NCBI GenBank assembly: GCA_916700875.1
Contig: CAKAKS010000039.1
Coordinates: forward strand, 18,759,139-18,823,138
DNA: 64,000 nt
Reading direction: 5' to 3'
Source: Sebastes aleutianus
Lineage: Eukaryota > Chordata > Actinopteri > Perciformes > Sebastidae
Made by a program: the position numbers and the translations under genes. Shown here piece by piece: positions 1-12,860 of the stretch (position 1 is its first letter; each line of letters opens with the position of its first letter). Under the pieces are notes generated by a model. The model saw nothing but the letters and a program-made list of their open reading frames with translations, did not search any database and was not told where the DNA came from.

Positions 1-419
1 TCACTATAAAGAATTAAATTATTCTTGCAATGCATATAGCTAGAGGACAATAATATAACATATTTACCGTGTCCGTCAATTGTCCTATAATAAACCATCC
101 AACATCAACATAATAATAAATCAAAGGGTTTCATCACATCATCACAAATAATACCACAAAATATTCAAACATAAACATGTGAAACAGCTTAATTATAAAA
201 GACAGGGTGTGTGTGTGGGCGTCGTTTGTTTTTATTCTCAATAAAAGAAGAATCTACTCACATGTCGATTGAAAGATGAATCTGTCGAATATGAGTCCAA
301 ACAAAACCCAGATTTCTGCGGATAAGAAAGATTATTTTGTCGGTTTTTACTGCGTCTTTTTTTTTTTTTTAAATCCCTGTCTAAATTTGTTACAATAAAA
401 TAATAATAATTCACAGCAG
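1..419. other. AT-rich flank, no gene seen
   Basis: AT-rich sequence with a T-run at about 357-370. A minus-strand GTAAAT at 66-71 could be a splice donor, but nothing else supports an exon. Confidence 0.4.
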
Positions 420-600
420 GATGGATGAATGCGAATAGCCCTGTGTAGTGCCGAGCAGCGCTTTATCCAGACCTGCGCGCATCACGTGACTGATTACAAC
501 CCTCGCTGACGTCACTGATGACACTGCTGCTGGCAGCTGTGACAGAAGAACAACGTCTGAGGCTGTCTGAGGAAACATCACAGGTTTACTCAACTACTGC
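420..600. promoter_or_regulatory. candidate promoter-like patch with CRE and E-box palindromes
   Basis: A locally GC- and CpG-richer patch in AT-rich surroundings. It holds the palindrome TCACGTGA (482-489, bHLH-ZIP type) and a full cAMP response element TGACGTCA (507-514) 17 bases away. It could be the start of a gene running left out of the window, but no exon could be placed. Confidence 0.3.
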
Positions 601-629
601 ACTACTGCGTACAGGAGAAATATATATAT

Positions 630-678
630 TAGTAGTAGTAGTAGTAGTAGTATTATCATTATACCTGACGCAATATTC

Positions 679-759
<81 letters not shown>

Positions 760-902
760 TAATAAGTGTTATGAGTCCCCCTAGACATTTTTGACCAGAA
801 ACAAATTATTATTATTATTGATATTGTTATTATTGTTATTATTGTGATTATTATTATCATTATTATACACGACGTTGTATTAATAAAATAATAATAATAA
901 TG

Positions 903-961
<59 letters not shown>

Positions 962-1064
962 GTGTTATGATCTACCCTTGAATTTTTGACCGAAACAAAT
1001 TATTATTTGTATTATCCCTGATGCTATATTAATATAATAAAATAAAAATAATAATAAAAATAAA

Positions 1065-1118
<54 letters not shown>

Positions 1119-1190
1119 GCTTTATGAGCCCCCCTAGAAATCTTTGACCAGAAACGAAATTTTTTTTTATTAGCATCATATTTATATTTA
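630..1190. repeat. (TAA)n microsatellite cluster with a repeated spacer
   Basis: (AGT)n at 631-651, then (TAA)n/(TTA)n tracts at about 681-756, 806-868, 885-960 and 1033-1118. Between them a spacer of the form AG(TG/CT)TTATGA...CCCTxGA...TTTGACC...GAAAC occurs three times, starting near 764, 961 and 1118. This is a decayed tandem array with units of about 197 and 157 bp. The poly-Asn and poly-Tyr open frames here are artefacts of the tract. Confidence 0.9.
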
Positions 1191-1335
1191 ATTTATGCAG
1201 CCACATGTTGATTTATTTTCTTTGGACATGAATATGTAAATCTGTTCACTAGGTCTACAACTAAAATTTTTTTTATTTTTTTTTTATTAATTGTCAACAA
1301 AATAGTGACAAAAAAATGCCTGATATCATTTCCAA

Positions 1336-1562
1336 CCATCCAAGGTGACCTCTTCAAATGTCTTGTTTTTGTCTGATCAACTGTCCAAAACCCAAAGCTA
1401 TTCAATTTACTACAAAGAAAAAAAACATCAGATCATCATATCTGGGAAGCTGGAAACAGCAAATTTAGGCTTTTTTTGCATAAACAATAATTATTCAGTT
1501 ATCAAAATAGTTGCCAATCAATTTACCATCAATTGACTAATCGATTAAGTGTTTCAGCTCTA
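1336..1562 (+). repeat. F2 element, degenerate copy
   Basis: Old copy of the ATTAATCGATTA family: it shares the blocks CCTCTTCAAATGTCTTGTTTT and CAATCAATTT...GACTAATCGATTA with the cleaner copies at 18.8 kb and 21.3 kb. A short CCCCTCAGGGACAATAAATAA tail (1636-1656) just outside resembles retroposon 3' ends. Confidence 0.65.
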
Positions 1563-2825
1563 TTTTACAAATAATATCTAAATAATAGTGAAGTCAGACC
1601 ATAAAATATCCACCAAGTGTCAAAAACTGAATTTCCCCTCAGGGACAATAAATAAATATTTATGACTGATATCTTCATCATACAAACATTACAAGTACAG
1701 TTTGAAAAAAAGAGTTGTGAAATCACCCCAACATCACTCATGTATCACAAATGATGCAGTATATGGGGATGGCTAATCTCTAAAATATTTGAAGTGCAGA
1801 GCATAAAGGTATACAACTAACTTTTGTTAATAACAATTGCTATTTGTTAGACTTGGACTGCTACAGGGATTTTAAGCTGCAGTCAACAGACATATTCAGG
1901 ATGTCTCATGGTTGGAAAGGCTGAATTGGTGCAGAAAAGTGTCCATGCCTGAGGCCAGAGACAACATGGCCTATTGTCTTGCCCTCTACTGCCCTTGTGT
2001 GGTCATCACCAAGACATACAATTCTGTTGAAAGTTACAAATGACCATATTTGTATACCGGAAGATTGCAGATTTTGCTATGTCATCTTTGATGTTGTAAT
2101 TATATGTTAATGAAATCCACATTGCAGATTGGTTTTGGTCATGACCGTCACTAAATCAAAAATGTTATTACCTTTACAGAGATGTAGAAAGTTAGAAAGT
2201 GAGAGTTTATGAAAAAAAAAAATGGATATAAGAGTAGATATACACATTTTCAATGGTTACCTTTGTCCTATTCGAGTTGAAAAGCTCTGGTTGAATATAA
2301 AAAAATAAAAGTATGGAGAGTCTGAATGATAATTTGAATACTTCAGATTGATTGCCAGCAGCAACAGACAGTCTAGGGGTTTTCATTTGTCTGTGTGAGA
2401 TTGAATCACACACAGATTGAAAGCCCGACTCCAGTCAAGGATATCTGTGTAGAAAGAAAAATCATCATCTGCCTTCCTCTAAAGCTTATTCATCACACAG
2501 AGATGTTGTCTGGTATTTCAGATGTAAATGTGTTCACAGGAAGTGAGACAAGGTGCCGGACAGGTCAAATCTCTGAAGTTAAAAGGGTTCTTATGAATTC
2601 AAATTATTTGCTAATTATCTGCAGTTTTAAGGAAAACTTCATAAAATGACAATTTCATTTAGACTTTACTGAAATGTCTCAAGGTTCTAGGTTCTTTATT
2701 TATCATTGTCAACAATGCTCATAAAATATGTATATATTAAAAGGGGAAATCACACAAGTAAAAATAAAAGCAAAGTAAAATAATGCAGTTAAAATACAGG
2801 TCTTAAATATAAACATAAACAAAAT
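1563..2825. other. non-coding flank, no gene seen
   Basis: AT-rich sequence without a supportable gene. Short open frames (for example 2395-2649) have no recognisable content. Confidence 0.5.
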
Positions 2826-3350
2826 TAGGGCTTTCAATCGATTAAAATATTTAATCACGATTAATTGCAAATTATTCGTTCAAAATGTACCTTAAAAGGG
2901 AGATTTGTCAAGTATTTAATACTCTTATCAACATGGGAGTGGGCAAATATGCTTGCTTTATGCAAATGTATGTATATTTTTATTATTGGAAATCAATTAA
3001 CAACACAAAACAATGACAAATATTGTCCAGAAACCCTCACAGGTACTGCATTTAGCATAAAAAATATGCTCAAATCATAACATGACAAACTCAAGCCCAA
3101 CAGGCAACAACAGCTGTCAGTGTGTCAGTGCGCTGACTTGACTATGACTTGCCGCAAACTGCATGTGATTATCATAAAGTGGGCATGCCTGTAAAGAGGA
3201 GACTCGTGGGTACCCATAGAACCCATTTTCATTCACATATCTGGAGGTCAGAGGTCAAGGGACCCCTTTAAAAAATGGCCATGCCAGTTTTTCCTCAACA
3301 AAATTTAGCGTAAGTTTGGAGTGTTATTTAGAAATTAGTGGCGTTAAAAC
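2826..3350 (+). repeat. F1 element, copy 1 (3'-truncated)
   Basis: Starts AGGGCTTTCAATCGATTAAA. Its body, including ATTGTCCAGAAACCCTCACA and CAAGCCCAACAGGCAACAAC, matches the copies at 4520-5125 (inverted) and 37504-38020. The far end with ACGCGTTATTA is missing. Confidence 0.85.
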
Positions 3351-4519
3351 AGAGGTGTAGACAGGAATTTAGTATGTATAGAGAAGTAACATCCCACTTG
3401 ATGATTTAGCATCCAATTTTATGGAGGGTTTCATGAGAGTCTTCTAAATCCACCTTAATGTTCTGGAAAATAAATAAACAAACTCAAAAAAGGCTCAAGG
3501 CCCTTTAAGATATTCTGTATCTTTTTACCCCGTTGTGTAATATGTGATATTCCAAGGTTACTTTTATGATTGCATCATTGCTTTAAATACAAAACTATTG
3601 GGTTTGTAAGGGAAAACAGGGTAAATATTGACTAAAATAGCAATTCAGCAGAGGTCTCCATATCTACCACGATAGTGTTGTCTGGATAAACACATAAATA
3701 AACTCAAAAAAGGCTCAAGGAACAGTTTGTTTATTTGTATCTGCATTGCCTGACAGCAGTCATGTTTTAATGTAGTTTTCTTCTCTTCCATTTTGTCAAG
3801 AAAACTTAATGATTTTGTTACCAAACATAACAAATGTTTTGCAACTAAAATCCGATTTGACGTTACTGATAGAGATACTGCAGCTTCACTGAAAGGTTGA
3901 ATGAATGATTTGAATGATGAATTTGCAGACATATGAAATGTGAAGGGCTGCCTGTTTTGAGGATGTCTTCCTGTATTACCTTAAAGGATTGGTTCACATG
4001 TTTTCCAGTCTGTCTTAAAACAATATTCACATTACAAGATTCCTTTCTAAAGTGTTTCTGATGGGGACAGAATCTGTACAAGAATACATTCAAAGGTTTA
4101 TCTGAAGGTAATATGAGGTCTCAGCAGTCTGAGTTAGACAAATCAAGTAGGTATCTTCAAAAGTTAAAGTCTTTTTCCCAGGACAGTTTTTCCTTGCTGA
4201 GCTGCACTGGAGGGATAGAAACACAAAAAGGGAATTTTGTACTAAAAAGACTTAACTTGTCTCACTCCCACTGTTGAAGCCTCATATTAACTTCAAATAA
4301 GCCTTTTGAATACATTTTTAGTACAGAATGAGGAGTGTGGATTTTGTCCCCCATCACTGACACTGGAAGCAGGTTAATAAGGGAACATTAATGAACAGGA
4401 GGAATGATTACAGCAAGAAGAACTGTTAGATGGCAGCTGACTATTGTTTTAAAAGACCAGTGGGTAACAATTGGGATCTACTGGCATAAATGGAATATAA
4501 TATATAACATATTAATTAT
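3351..4519. other. non-coding flank, no gene seen
   Basis: No repeat family or gene recognised. The phrase AACTCAAAAAAGGCTCAAGG occurs twice (about 3480 and 3701), a small local duplication. Confidence 0.4.
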
Positions 4520-5125
4520 AGGACTGTCAAAGTTAACGCGATAATAACGCATTAATGCAAATTCATTTTAACGCCACTAATTTCTTTAGCGCATTAACGC
4601 AATCGATATTCTGGAGATAGTACCTGGCTCCGTTTTAAAGCTAGAGTGAAGATACTGGCATCATATGAAACTAGACCTAAAGAATCCATTGGTACCAACC
4701 AATGTCATACTATCTTTTCGCGAAGGAGGCTAAATAAAGCTCCAAATTTAAACACAATTTTGGCGGGGAAAAACTGTCATGGACATTTTCAAAGGGGTCC
4801 CTTGACCTCTGACCTCAAGAAATGTGAATTAAAATGGGTTCTATGGGTACCTACGAGTCTCCTCTTTACAGACATGCCCACTTTATGATAATCACATGCA
4901 GTTTTGGGGCAAGTCATAGTCAAGTCAGTACACTGACACACTGACAGCTGTTGTTGCCTGTTGGGCTGCAGTTCGCCATGTTATAATTTGAGCATATTTT
5001 TTATGCTAAATGCAGTACCTGTGAGGGTTTATGGACAATATTTGTCATTGTTTTGTATTTCCAGTAATACATATATACATACATTTGCATAAAGCAAGCA
5101 TATTTGCGCTTATTGCGTATTTTAT
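4520..5125 (-). repeat. F1 element, copy 2 (inverted)
   Basis: Starts GGACTGTCAAAGTTAACGCG on plus, the right end of the family. It shows the full inverted body relative to 2826-3350, then breaks off at about 5125 directly against an F3 element. Confidence 0.85.
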
Positions 5126-5127
5126 TT

Positions 5128-5512
5128 AGCTTAGAATGAGCCGTTTATATCTACATAGGGAGCAGGTCTTCTTCACGGAGCTGGCTGCCATGTTTCTACA
5201 GTAGCACAGAACGGACAAAGCAAACTAACTTTTCATGCTTTAGCCAGAGTCAGATAACGTTTCTCGTTGCCGTCGCCACCGCTCTCTCTCTCTTGCTTCA
5301 CCACTCACTTCGCTCATACCAACACACTCTACGCTCTGGCTCTGCTCCAAATGACCTATGCTACTCTTACAACAACTGGCTCTATAGAGGGCCGTTCGCG
5401 TTTTCATGTTGGGCATTGTAGCTCTTCTCCACGCTTGGCACACGGGAGAAGCTTCAGTTGGTTGCAATCTGCAACCTCACTACCGCCAGATACCTACACA
5501 CTGCTCCTTTAA
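5128..5512 (+). repeat. F3 element, 5'-truncated copy
   Basis: AGCTTAGAATGAGCCG through GTTGCAATCTGCAACCTCAC to a CTTTAA end. It lacks the TTAAAGG...CAGTGTGTAAC start seen in copies at 17.2 and 23.5 kb. It abuts F1 with no spacer. Confidence 0.85.
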
Positions 5513-6773
5513 GACAGACAGCTGATCATAACAACATTTTATGTCATGGTCAGTCATGATCTCTGACTTCCTGTAACTGCAATCTATTCCGATCTATTCT
5601 GCGTTTGTTACTGTCTAAATTAAAACATGAGTCAATGAAAGAACTCATTGCCTCTGCAGAAACATGAATATGTGGCACATCACATGACCTAGCTCAAGAG
5701 CTACAGATCAAAATACAGTCAGCTTCTGTGGGCGTTCCACTCCATGAAAGCTTGTCAATACCAACAATATTTCTGCTGTCAAAAGCGGAAACAGAGCATC
5801 CATGGCAACAGCCTATTTCTAAAAGGTAGACTACCTATTAGTAAGAGAAGGAGTAGATTTAAGCTAAACAGGGTAATTTGTACAGCATATTTTACAAACA
5901 TTTGACAGACAGAGAGAAGGAGTTTTCACAGGAACATCATCTTCTGTTTTCACTCAGGATATTCACATGGGGCTGCATGGAAAAAAAGAAGAACCAGTCG
6001 TGTTGGGGGTTATTTTGAGGTTTGAAATCAGACCAATACTGTGACAGCTTGTCTCATGTAAATACAATCTGTCATCTCTGACAGTGAGACAGCCTGTCAT
6101 TAGTTATGATGAATAAGGGCACTGTGAATTATAGACAGATCTATTTAGTCAATACTGGAAAAATACAGATGAAATTACCTTATAATGGGGACCGCTCCGT
6201 TGATGGTGTGAACCTATTGTTGATGGTAATTTACATGGTTCAAGAGGAATAAAAAATGTTTTTTAAACTCTTGAAATGAGCTTCAATAAGGCTGGAAAAA
6301 CATCTATCAGACAGCTAACAGAAAATGCTGTATCAGAAAATACAAAAAGCTCAACACAATGCCAATAATGTGTCATGTAAGCCGCACCACCATCATAAAG
6401 CTGAAATATTTGAGTTGTTATTGAAAGTCAGGGTCGTGACCTACCCAGGGTTTATGTAAGAATTGTCCATATTGGACTACGTAGTTCACCACCACTACTA
6501 CTATCCACTACTATCTATCTACTACTACTACTCCACTACTATCATCCATAAAATAAGCTTCCCTGCTGCCTTCAACTTTGACCTTGTAAAGCAAAGATGT
6601 CAGTCAGTCATTCATCAAGCTCCAGTGTCCATTAAAACAAACTTTCAGTGTCCCAGGCCTCTTTCTTCACAGTCATATAATGCGAAATTTATTTTAACAT
6701 TTTTCAATTTAAATTTGGCAAGTGTGTGAACCCTGTGTATGTACTTGGTTTCGTACTTAAATTGCATTTACAC
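5513..6773. other. non-coding flank with a short (CTA/CTAC) run
   Basis: No gene seen. A simple ACTACTACT-rich stretch lies at about 6488-6545. Confidence 0.4.
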
Positions 6774-7304
6774 TTAAAGTAGCAGTAGGTAGTATATTTT
6801 TGGCATCATTGGGCAAAAAATCCATAATAACATTTCAGCATATCGTAATTCAAGTGTTCGGAGAGATAACTAGATTTCTGCTCCTCCTCATGGCTCTGTT
6901 TTCAGGCTTTAAAAAAATCTATCACAATGGCGGTGGCATCACAAACGTTCTCATTTTACAGCTAAACCGTACACTACAAGATGAAAGGCATTAATGTAAC
7001 ATAATATTGATTCATATTTGATCAGCGCTGCCTAGTTTGACCGTTTGGTCGGAGTTTGAGAGTGATTGACAGCCGTCACTCATAGACAGCAGAAGGACAG
7101 CTGACCTCAGATCAGCTCTGACTGCTTGTTTTCCTACAGTCTGTGAAATCTTGCAGACACTGTTAGGAGCACTGGAGGACACAGAGGCACATGATTTTTT
7201 TCAGGTTACCTGTTTCATGTACTACTGTCAGGATATAGCGACCGTTTTATAAAAATAACTTTTTTTAATCAGATTTGCTCCAATCTCGTCTACTTCAGCT
7301 TTAA
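6774..7304 (+). repeat. F4 element, TTAA-flanked copy
   Basis: TTAAAGTAGCAGTAGGTAG at the left and CTACTTCAGCTTTAA at the right, about 531 bp. Shared blocks include TTTTTGGCATCATTGGG and GTGTTCGGAGAGATAACTAG. Other copies: 25464-26766, 40276-40946, 47680-48201. Confidence 0.88.
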
Positions 7305-7720
7305 ATAATACGCTACTAGAATTACTCCTTTAACTTTTGGTAGCCAGAATTCAGAAATATCACTGTCATGCTATCAGTTGATTGTTGATTCTGTGTGTTA
7401 TAAGAACTGTCTCTCCTGTCTGCAGTGCAGGCTCTTCTCATATCTGCATATATTTTTTCATTGCTTTTATCGTTGATTGTATTTTCAATGCTTTTATCCT
7501 TAAGGTCTCTGCTTTAACTATTGCCTGCCCAGGTCCCACAGATTAGCCTTTCTGGTTAACTCTGGCATATTTTCAGAAATGTTATTAATAAAAACCTGTC
7601 AAATAAAGTAATTTAAAAAAACTTTGAAAATCGCTGCTTTTACACTTCACTTCACTTTATACTTCATTTATCTTGGGTATTAACATTATATTAGTATTTT
7701 CTTTATGATTATGAAAATAC

Positions 7721-7792
7721 AGGTCCTACCGAGATTTGAACTCGGATCGCTGGATTCAGAGTCCAGAGTGCTAACCATTACACCATAGAACC
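7721..7792 (-). tRNA. tRNA-Gln (anticodon CTG)
   Basis: The minus strand starts GGTTCTATGGTGTAATGG and closes with ATCTCGGTAGGACC and a T discriminator, 72 nt in all. The acceptor stem pairs fully, with one T-G wobble. The D arm with the A box, the anticodon arm TGGACTCTGAATCCA with anticodon CTG (7757-7759 on plus), and the T arm with B box GAGTTCAAATC are intact. There is no intron. A TTTT Pol III stop lies three bases downstream (7714-7717). The gene stands alone about 7.5 kb past megf11. Confidence 0.95.
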
Positions 7793-10357
7793 GCTTATAT
7801 AAAACGAACAGCCAACACATATTCAAATCTAGTTTCATTTTTCATGGTTAGTCATTCTTTGTGACCGATGGGATTCAATGGGTTAATAATTGCATTTTCT
7901 GTGATGTTAGTCGGGAATAATCGTGAAGCACCCATAAAGAGAGAAACCTCAGTACTCATTTCATGCACATGGGGGAAGTTTGCCTTCAGGGCTTTGGTTT
8001 CATTTCTTCACCACGTGCAGCCACCATGTTGCCCCCTGGTGGCCAATAGTCAGCATTGTTTATCTAAACACATTTCTTTTGTTCAGTTCATTTATTTGGG
8101 GTTGGGTGGCTTCTTGACCTCTCCTGACACATTTCTTTTTTTTTTTTTCATTGACTGGATTTTGTGCAGTTTTATATATGTGCAAATAAATAAATAAAAA
8201 TAAAATATTTCCAATAACTCCTCGCAGGAGTTTTTTATTGTCCTCACGGCTGGACTAATGATTAATGAAGGCAATTTTAATCAGTAGTTGCTGATCATGC
8301 TATTAAGACCTCTTGTATTTTGTATTTTTTGTTGTATTTTAATTTGGACATAGTGTATTTGGGATAACTAATGGACTTATAGCATATATGGCATATGCAA
8401 CGTGTTTCTCTCCATCAGCTAAATTGTATGACATCACAAAGTTTGATTTATTTAAACAGAAAATTACCATTAACAGTTATTTGTTCATGGTAAAATTGAT
8501 CAGCCTATTTTATCTGTAGTTTGGGATTTATCCTATAATTATCATTAGTCAGTTTAACTTTGTTTTTTGTTCTTTATCCTTTTTGCATCGGCAAAGGGTG
8601 AGGGTTGGGTGGGAGGTATACTTCGGGGGGAAAAATACCAAAATATGGAGGGACAATCATTTACATTTGTGCTCTGCACACCTGATGTTACTCCCAATAA
8701 ACTATTACAGAAAGAATCAGGAGTTGCATAATGTGGGCATTGTGAAGCCCTTTGAACAGCCCGTACAGCAAGCTTCACCTGATAATGATATTCTACTAAA
8801 TCTGGAATAAATTCATTATATGACTTGGTATTGGACAAACTTTGGCCTTCAAAGTGGGTGAACAATTCAAACTCTAATGAGTTTAATGATAAATAACCCT
8901 TCAACTGGTCTATGTTAGGATATATTACTGATTTAAATTTAAATATGAACATTTAACAAGCATGTTTCTGCATAGTTGGAATCAACTAGGTCAATCTTCA
9001 AAAATGATGACGACAATTCATCATCTGTATCTCCCTGCTAAGTTCACCTCAGCATGTATTAAGTTCATGGATATAGATAAATTCCTCCAAACTTAATTAA
9101 TCCATTTTTAAAAAAAATATAAAACACCACATAATACCAATAAAAAGGGCCTTTCAGATAAATGTCTGTCTCAGATTTGAACTAATGTGGAATCGAGCAG
9201 AGCGTTCTCCTCCTGACCTCTCTTCTATTTAGTCTGATTTAGACACATCTCTTGTCCATATAACAACTATTCCAGACTTACTTTGTTAAAGGGCTTATTT
9301 TATTGTGGAGTTATGTGTGTCAAGGTACATTTTGATCTGAATTTGGGAGCCGTTATAGACACGGAGGAAGTGAAAATGATCACCCTGACTGGGATGAATA
9401 CTGATTATGCATTAAGAGTGGCGAAGTAAAGATCCAGCTCTGCTGTGATGGATCAGTTCCTGTAGCAGGACGTGACCGCAATAAAGATCTGCAGCTGAGC
9501 TCTGCTATGGACTCATCCACAGCAGTCAAATGGTACATGTTTAAATAAAAGCACTGTTCAACTGAGCTCTGATTAAATTCCTGGTGGCAGTAATTCATCA
9601 GGAAAATACAAACCTTAACAGAGGTAGTCATGTGTCAGTCATTTTTATGCTCATTCTTCCTCCCCCCACATAAATCTACCAGCCTGGCTCTAAACAGCCG
9701 ATGTCAGACCGAAGTGAAAGTGACAGGTTATCCTGCAGCAGTGTGGTCAGCATCCAGGTGCATCACCCTCCAGAGAATAAAATAAAGGTGCAACTCTGTC
9801 AGAGCATTTAGAGGTATAGCCTCTTCCCAGTGGCAGCCTGTGTGAAAAACAGCTTCAGCTGAAAGATGTAGCTGACAGGCTGACTGCAGCAGGAAGGATT
9901 ATGCCCAGGGCCTGCATTAGTAAGCGTCCGTCCTCGCAGTCCTTCTTTGCCTCTGCAATATTTTACAACATTTTAATAATCAGCCTGGAGACAGTCTTAC
10001 TTCGAATTGACACATTGTCCAGGTTGTTTTATTCAACGTGTTACACCTATACTATATGAACCCACTGAAGGAAATTTTTACATGAACTAAGTCTCTTTGG
10101 ACTGAAAAGAAACGTGCACTCTTTTTTGCTAATGTTGGTTGTTGTGATACAATTTCATATTGTCTGTTAATTTGGTAGACAATAACTTTGTATTATACAA
10201 CTTAATTCCCCTGCAGACCATTTTCCCTAGTCTGTGAACTTTTACTCAAATACCAATATATACTTGTGTGGGAATTTTAACACGTATCAACTTACACTTA
10301 TGAAAGGTATTGTGCACTTTCTGTCTGCTTCTAGGAGAATGAGGGTTTATTGATATC
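7793..10357. other. non-coding flank, no gene supported
   Basis: Contains a 132-codon minus-strand open frame (8554-8952) in AT-rich DNA with no domain, signal peptide or family that I recognise; I treat it as chance. Nothing else gene-like. Confidence 0.45.
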
Positions 10358-11156
10358 TAAAGGGGACGTATTATGCTCATTTTCAGGTTCATACTTGTAT
10401 TTGGGGTTAGAACATGTTTACATGCTTTAATGTTCAAAAAACACACTATTTCCTCATACTGTCTGTCTGAATACACCTGTATTCATCCTCTCTCTGAATT
10501 GCTCAGTTTTAGCGCCTGTCTCTTTAAGAACCCCTCCTGAAAAGCCCCGTCTGCTCTGATTAGCTTGCGAGAAAAATATGGTGCACCTTTGCAAAGTGAG
10601 GCTACGTTCCAAATCGCTTACTTTTTCTTTTTACTTTTAGTACAAAGTACATACTATATCATACAGTATGCATACAATTGGGACATACTACTTCGTCATA
10701 ACATTGTGCCTTGAACTTTGACCTTCCTGCTCATATATCCGCTGCACAGAGGATTGTGGGTCAGAATAGCCAGAAAAGCATGCTGGCTTGCATACTGCAA
10801 AATGTGACCAGTTGTAGTAGGACATCCTGGTACTTTTGGCATACTGCTTTTGACATACTATGTATTGAGACATACTAAATCTTTTGCTGGCATACTAAAT
10901 AGTATGGTAGTATGGGTGTTGGAGCATACAGATAGTTCCCAAGCCGTGGGCGGTATATTCTAATGAGCCTACATGTGACATAGGACGGGGAGCCAAATCT
11001 GAATGGCTTGTTGAATCACGTGTTTTCTGATCCAGGCAGCCCACAAAAAAACTGTCTGGGTTGTCTTATTTCACAGTTTGTGGGTTGGTAGGGACTCCAG
11101 ATACATGTATGTGCACAAGCACTGAAAAAGTGAGTTTTCATGACATGTCCCCTTTA
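10358..11156. repeat. TTAA-type element with a nested second repeat (F11)
   Basis: Left end TAAAGGGGACGTATTATGC; right end GTTTTCATGACATGTCCCCTTTAA, an imperfect inverted repeat. At about 10598-10930 it is interrupted by a CATACTA-rich element (ACAGTATGCATAC...AGTATGGTAGTATGGG) that carries its own inverted ends. Confidence 0.75.
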
Positions 11157-12860
11157 ACTTGCAGATTCACATTACCTGTGCTACTTTGTGTGTGGCGAGT
11201 GTGGGGTTCACTGGGTTGTTTCTTCTTTGTTATGGTTGAATTCTCTTATATTTAATTTATTGTATTCTTCTCTACCTTACTTGTTGCTTTATGCATTTTA
11301 ATAAAAGAGTACACTGAGTTTATTTAATGAAGTACACTGTATAAATAAAATTGCATTCCTTGTTACAGCAAAAACAAAACCTGCCGGTACGGTATGTAAA
11401 TAGGGAGTTAATTAAGTGAAAATATACAACTAACTCTGTATAATTTCATTATTCAACGCATCACACAAGAATGTGTTTTTTTTTCCACTGTCAGGATTAA
11501 TTTCATACCTAAAATGTAAATGTGTAAGAAAAGAAAACAAACACTTCCTCTGCTGATGCTGCTAAATTATAAATTATAGAGTATGGTTGTGTACGGTGTT
11601 AGTGAGAATATAGTATTCCTTGGAGCAGAGGAGGGAAATACAACTTTACTATTCCATATTTAATGGTTAACGTACTTTGCTTTAAACATAATCGGTCCAG
11701 AACAGCTGAACACTGAGTCGACGCTCAATAAATCAAAAATCTGTCACAGTGACTGAGTTGAAAGGCAGCAGCAGCTCTCCAGCTGCATTTGAACATGGGT
11801 AGTAGTTTCAGTACCATTTTAGCACGAAGTCGTGCTGGGAGACATTTGATTTTCACACAGTGTGAGCTTTTCACCTTTCAGTCTGTGGCCTGCTCTCAAT
11901 CTGACATGTAATACATTAAATAAATTCTCCTTTCTGTTGCCGTCTTTAACTCTGTGCCCCCTCTGAGCTGTGAGAAATCACATTAATTGTTGGGAGGATA
12001 TTCAACAAGCTGAAAAAATCGAAATCTCTCTCGAGTGCTCACCCTTCTGCAGTGTGACCTCGTTTTTTCATGCTTCTCTCTCTTTTTGGCCCTACTCTGA
12101 AGTACTCGTTGTATTTGGTCCATTAGCTTCTTGACATAGTGGCTGCATTTCCTTTCAGTGGGGCATCACTCAGGGCTTGTTGGCTGTCAGCTGGCCAGCG
12201 TGTCCATCATCATGTGGAGCACAGGGAAACCTGCTTCTTACTACCGAGGAACAACCAGAACTCCTCTACTGTGGTTAACTGCATCTTCTCTCAGTTCACA
12301 TTATATGACAGTACAAACAACTTTCTTAATATTTATCCACGATTCCACTATGTCCCTTTATGCATCAGACATAGTTCAGGCTTAACACCATACAAAAGAC
12401 TGCAGTCCTGTAACAATACTGTGATAATCTGCTTTTAAATGTTAAAGTGTTGTGCATGAGACGCAGACCACTTGCATGATGTGACACTATGCATAAATAT
12501 CAAATGCATATTAAATGATTAATGCAATTTGATTGTTTCTATTATGTCCATGCGGTTGATTGCTAGACAGGAAATCAAAGAGCAACATAACCCCTCTAGT
12601 GGTTTCACCTCTCTTAGTGCAGTGATGTAGGCTACAGGTTTACGCCAGGAACCCGTGACATCACTGTTGCGTGTGGTTAGGTGCAACAAAGCACACTTCT
12701 AACCACACCCAGCAGCGATGCTGACTGTGTTCAGAGGTGAAACAGGCTTGAAACTTTCAACCAGAGCCTGGTGTTAAGTTAAATTATGCAAAAGACAGTG
12801 TTGAACTCTCTCACACTGTCACTAAGTTTAGTGGAAATGCAACATTGGTGGCATTGGCTG
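11157..12860. other. non-coding flank, no gene seen
   Basis: No recognised repeat or gene. Open frames at 12139-12438 and 12158-12385 overlap in different frames and carry no recognisable domain. Confidence 0.4.

Noticed and set aside
518..860. Overlapping open frames encoding long poly-Asn and poly-Tyr
   Set aside because: They are translations of the (TAA)n/(TTA)n microsatellite and carry no other content.
8216..8236. AACTCCT-CGC-AGGAGTT followed by TTTTTT, like a bacterial intrinsic terminator
   Set aside because: The window is vertebrate nuclear DNA with no operon context; a chance hairpin beside AT-rich sequence.
8554..8952. 132-codon minus-strand open frame
   Set aside because: No homology that I recognise, no splice or promoter context, AT-rich; not called as a gene.
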